Assembly (NCBI RefSeq): GCF_039555335.1
Contig: NC_092647.1
Coordinates: forward strand, 5,463,608-5,527,607
DNA length: 64,000 nt
From: Amphiura filiformis
Taxonomy: Eukaryota; Echinodermata; Ophiuroidea; Amphilepidida; Amphiuridae
Reading direction: 5' to 3'
The translations under genes and the position numbers were made by a program. A model generated the notes under the pieces. That model was not told the origin of the DNA, did no database searches, and saw only the letters and a list, made by a program, of their open reading frames with translations. How positions within the stretch are numbered: the first letter of the stretch is position 1; every line of letters starts with the position of its first letter. Shown here piece after piece: positions 59,574-64,000 of the stretch.

Positions 59574-61299
59574 CCACTCATAGCCACAACCACCGCATCC
59601 CACAAACACACAGCACACACATGGGCATCCGGGGGGGGTTGGTCTGAACTTTGGTTTGGGTGGGATCATACAGCTGGGACTCCGAAAAACTGACTTTAAA
59701 CCAAACTTTAAAAACACCCTTTCTTAAACCAAATTTTTATGAAATTGAGGGGATCAATAAACCAAAAATAGCTGAAAATACACCCAGAGTCTAAACTAAA
59801 TGGCTGAAATGCACCCCGAATTTGCCACACAACCCTGTATCCGCATTTCCACTAAGAACCCCCCCCACCGATATGGGCACATACCCCAAGGCACACCCAC
59901 CCACTACCTACACAAAACAGCATGGTAGCATGATAAGTGCTCATCTACACTAAACTTACCGCCAACATGTAATCAGACAACCACTAAAAACTTAATTAAA
60001 AAACGTAATTAAACATGACCGAATCTTCCAACATCCACGTACCAAAACCTACTCAGAAAATGGTGATGATTTTATGATAAGAATGAAAACAGACTGGTAA
60101 TATCATGATAACCCACCATGTTCCAATTATTTCTGTAACATTGTACCACATATGTAAACAAATTAATGCAGGCAATGAGAACAAAGGACAACCGAAGGCA
60201 AAAATAGGGCACACAAAAGTAGGCTTCTGAATATCTTTTATATTGCTCGCAGCTTTACCTCTCCAATTGCAATCATCTGAATTTCAAGAAATATTCAAGT
60301 ATGTGTGTAATTTAATATCAATCGAATTACATTGTCTTCATTCGTTTAAACAACCAATAATCTGTCAGTTAATGTGATGCATGAAATACAAGTTTTTGAA
60401 TTACCTATTAAGGCCCCAAAATAAGCCAGGTGCACTGCTGGCAAACGAGTTCATGTATTATCAATTTAGACCCACTATCGGATTTTAACTCGTAGGGAAA
60501 CAAACAAATCAGACGTTGAGTATTGAAACTTAATAAAGAGGCGAACACAACCGCCCAAAATAGTACTGTAATGTGACATGAGATAGACAGAGACTATTAT
60601 AATATCGATGCGCTTGTCTCTCAAGAGAGGACGTTTGGATGTTGATGCTCAACTTTTACTTTACCCAGACTGATTAGGTAATTCAAATAAAAGTCTAGAG
60701 TAAGTAAGCAAGCCGTTAGTGCAAGCTTTTTGCCGCGATGTTTCCTTCCTTCACTAGCGCGATTTGTTGAAGTTTGAGGGAAGGAGGAGTAGGGATTGGT
60801 TTGTATTGCTCTTGGCTAAACAGTACTGATACGGATTACCTGTGTTATAACTGAAGTACAATTTCCCATGCAATTGTTACCGATAGTTACCAAGTAGCTG
60901 ACAGTTTATCTTCATTGCATGAACTTGAGTCTGCTCGAATAGCTCGATAAATCTAGGCTTTGTATATAGTTACTTGTTCCTGTTGTTGTTGTTTCAAAAT
61001 ATTAGCAATCATTGCTAATTCGATCCTTGTATTACTTAACGATAGACAATTTAATCGAGATAAGTCGTTTTTCTGTCCACTGCAATACTATACATACAAC
61101 GTCATCAACCATTTATAACATGTTAATTGTTGACAATGGGTAGGAATTTCCCAGGGTTCTTACTCACACCCGCAGCCCAGCCCCAAAGACAGAAGTATTG
61201 TTAGCCTAGCCGGTAAAGATGAAAAATAATTATGTTACGCTAATCAACTGTTCTGAAGTAGACCATTGAGTTACTCAATCTGTAGAATAATAGATGAAG
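59574..61299. other. no gene recognised
   Basis: AT-rich. The phrases at 59640-59870 (AAACCAAA, ACACCC) look like an old repeat. No boxes, ends or supported frames. Confidence 0.4.
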
Positions 61300-64000
61300 T
61301 CCTATGTTAAATTGTTTGTTTACTTACTTTTATTGCCATGTGCAAATCTAAAGTAGCCAATGTAACTTAATTGACCGATAAAGCCTGTCGATGGGGGCTA
61401 TTTTGGCTATTTGCGTCTTTAATTTCCCTATAGTTCATATTGAATTAAGAACTAAATAATTTATCAACAACAGATCAGAGATTTGGGTAATGGCACAACG
61501 GAGACATATATTGTTATTGCATGATATTAGCTGTCACTTATATTCCTTAGCCAAATATCTCAATGGACATTAACTTATTATATTGTAATCGGTTTATTAC
61601 CACAAAAACATTAACAAAACTTGTACTAACAAGACTGTATTATTTACGGGGATCTGGAAATATGATGCACATTTCAAGAAAGCTAATTATGGGAAAGAAA
61701 TTTGTTTCAGGAATATGCTATGCTTTCCAGCGGACATTTGTACTGGGAATGAAAGCTCAAACGCCTATGTGCAATCTTTACCATTTTGCCATCATATTTG
61801 AATAAAATATAAGAAGATTACTCAAGCAACATGAAAGAGTATTACATAATAGAAAAGGTTCAAGTTGAGAGATGTAAAAAGTACATAAGCAAACGCATGT
61901 AATATGGACAGAAGTCAATGATCTTTGAAAACAAAACAATATTAGTTTTACCCATTACTCTTAGTGTACTTATAGCCCCTGTTAAAAACTATAAGAGGTT
62001 TCAAAATAATGAAATGCAATTTGAAAATTCACAGGACTTGAAAGGTCTAATTTTGTGGCATCTGAAAGTATACTCACCTCACATACACCTCAAGTTAATA
62101 GTTGTGTAAAATGTGATGCATTACTTAACGACAACCAAATGGATAGAATAAAAAAATAGCAGCTAGAGAAACTACCTTTATTAGAAAATATTTGCCCAAA
62201 CCTATTTTGTTTGTTAGATTTTATTGTCATGTGCAAGTCTGCAAGTAGCCAATGTGACTTAAGGGCTGGGGTATGAACGTTTGGACAGTATTTATTTTGG
62301 GACATTAGAGCACATCAGACATATCGAATTGCATTCTGAATATGAAGAATGTCATTCTGATATCAAATAATTTTGATTTTTGAAATTCGCAATTTAATAC
62401 ACATTTTATGGCAAATCATTAAAATTGATATTTTTGATATTTAACAGTACTTGAAGTAAACTTTATAAATCTGATGATTTATACTTAAAGTGTATGTAGG
62501 GGGGATAAAAAGCCGACGATCAATTGAAAATTTTGACCTTTCGTATTGAAGATATGGATTTTTTTCCCCAAAACACCAAACAAAAATAAGGTCTTTTTGG
62601 GAAAAAAATCCATATCTTCAATATGAAAGGTCAAAATTTTCAATTGACCGTCGGCTTTTCCTCCCTGCTACAAACACTTTAAGAATATATCATTAGATTT
62701 ATATAATTTACTTCGAGGACTGTTATACATCAAAAATTTGAAAATATCAAATTTTTATAATTTGTCATAAAATTTGTATTATATTGTGATTTTAAAAAAT
62801 GAAAATTATTTGATATCAGAAAGACATGCTTCGTATTCAGAATGCAATTCGATAGGTCTGAGGTGCTCTCATGTCCCACGAAAAATACTGTCGAAACGCA
62901 ATAAACGCTCATTTTGGATCCCTTAATTGACCGATAAAGCATATCGATGGGGACTATTTTGGCTATTTGTGTTTTCATTTTCACTATAGCTCGTATTAAA
63001 TTAAGAACTAAATAATTTATGAACAGCAGATCAGAGATTTGGATAATGGCACAGCGGAGACAGATATTGTTATTGCATGATATTAGCTGTCACTTATATT
63101 CCTTAGCCAAATATCTCAATGGACATTAACTTATTATATTGTAATCGGTTTATTACCACAAAAACATTAACAAAACTTGTACTAACAAGACTGTATTATA
63201 TACGGGGATCTGGAAATATGATGCATATTTCAAGAAAGCTAATTATGGGAAAGCAATTTGTTTCAGGAATATGCTATGCTTTCCAGCGAACGCCTATGTG
63301 TAATCTTTACCATTTTGCCGTCATATTTGAATAAAATGTAAGAAGATTATTCAAGCAACATGAAAGAGTATTACATAATAGAAAAGGTTCAAGTCGAGAG
63401 ATGTAAAAAGTACACAAGCAAACGCATGTAATATGGACAGAAGTCAATGATCTTTGAAAACAAAAAATATTAGTTTTACCCATTACTCTTAGTGTACTTG
63501 TTAAAAACTATAAGAGGTTTCAAAATAATGAAATGCAATTTGAAAATTCACAGGACTTGAAAGGTCTAATTTTGTGGCATCTGAAAGTATACTCACCTCA
63601 CATACACCTCAAGTTAATTGTTGTGTAAAATGTGATGCATTACTTAACGACAACCAAATGGATAGAATAAAAAATAGCAGCTAGAGAAACTACCTTATTA
63701 GAAAATATTTGCCCAAACCTATTTTGTTTGTTAGATTTTATTGTCATGTGCAAGTCTGCAAGTAGCCAATGTGACTTAATTGACCGATAAAGCCTGTCGA
63801 TGGGGACTATTTTGGCTATTTGCGTCTTTAATTTTACTATAGCTCGTATTAAATTAAGAACTAAATAATTTATGAACAGCAGATCAGAGATTTGGGTAAT
63901 GGCACAACGGAGACAGATATTGTTATTGCATGATATTAGCTGTCACTTATATTCCTTAGCCAAATATCTCAATGGATATTAAATTATTATTCTGTAATCG
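61300..64000 (+). repeat. tandem repeat, unit about 0.85-0.89 kb, continuing past the window
   Basis: The junction phrase ACTTAATTGACCGATAAAGC recurs near 61364 and 63773. At 62257/62927 it is split by the MITE at 62259. Unit length is about 892 bp (MITE removed) and then 853 bp; small deletions explain the difference. Units share GGACATTAACTTATTATATT, TAATCGGTTTATTACCACAA and AACTTGTACTAACAAGACTG. The 63-80 codon frames inside are shared only because the units are copies. Confidence 0.9.
62259..62926. mobile_element. TTAA-duplicating foldback MITE (668 bp)
   Basis: It runs TTAAGGGCTGGGGTATGAACG to ATTTTGGATCCCTTAA, in the opposite orientation to the copy at 15263. Both flanking units of the tandem repeat show the single TTAA empty site (61367-61370 and 63776-63779), proving a 4-bp TTAA duplication. 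It folds back along its full length. Confidence 0.9.

Noticed and set aside
61563-63334. Two near-identical 71-80 codon frames as a gene family
   Set aside because: They are the same segment of neighbouring tandem units, with an internal deletion and no domain or splice support.

Overview
This is a eukaryotic, AT-rich, intron- and transposon-dominated window from an animal genome. It has split genes with GT-AG junctions, TRIM/NHL-type coding sequence, tRNA-derived SINEs, Penelope-like and LINE remnants, many foldback MITEs and long microsatellites. The repeat types and the B-box/coiled-coil/NHL protein without a visible RING suggest a marine invertebrate deuterostome, most likely an echinoderm. 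A brittle star is only a guess. There is no operon logic, CRISPR array, phage or bacterial system here. Two pieces of host gene are supported. (1) A TRIM-like gene on the plus strand: a probable exon at 5956-6080 splices in frame to a large terminal exon whose CDS runs 7360-9033 (two B-boxes, an in-frame minisatellite, a coiled coil and an NHL-like propeller), with a poly(A) signal at 9075. (2) A first coding exon of an unidentified gene at 20156-20504 on the plus strand, preceded by a CpG-richer 5' region and ending in a strong GTAAGT donor. I find no second exon for it, so much of the window to the right may be its first intron or intergenic DNA. Everything else is repeat architecture. 0-5.3 kb: a TTAA-ended foldback, a SINE interrupted by a foldback carrying seven copies of one short motif, and a hAT-type MITE with an 8-bp target duplication. 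9.4-12.4 kb: a Penelope-like fragment flanked by inverted arms and a 5'-truncated LINE on the minus strand with a YADD box. 13.2-18.2 kb: a 1.45-kb tandem duplication whose second copy took at least four nested insertions, each datable against the first copy. 23.3-25.9 kb: a four-unit tandem array of about 0.64 kb. 28.9-39.9 kb: a large inverted repeat (arms at 29 and 35 kb) overlapping a segmental duplication (29.8-34.4 versus 36.0-39.9 kb). 41.3 and 42.0 kb: long ATT and GAA microsatellites. 51.1-59.4 kb: a second tandem segmental duplication of about 4 kb. 61.3-64.0 kb: a 0.85-0.89 kb tandem repeat, one junction of which is filled by a TTAA-duplicating foldback while its neighbours give empty sites. 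The most informative aspect is that the repeated blocks act as internal controls. Several transposable elements can be delimited to the base, with target-site duplications, from this window alone. Second, three places carry a short module (CTGATGA-like box, small hairpin, AAC, GTC) next to Penelope-like material, which resembles a degenerate hammerhead ribozyme.
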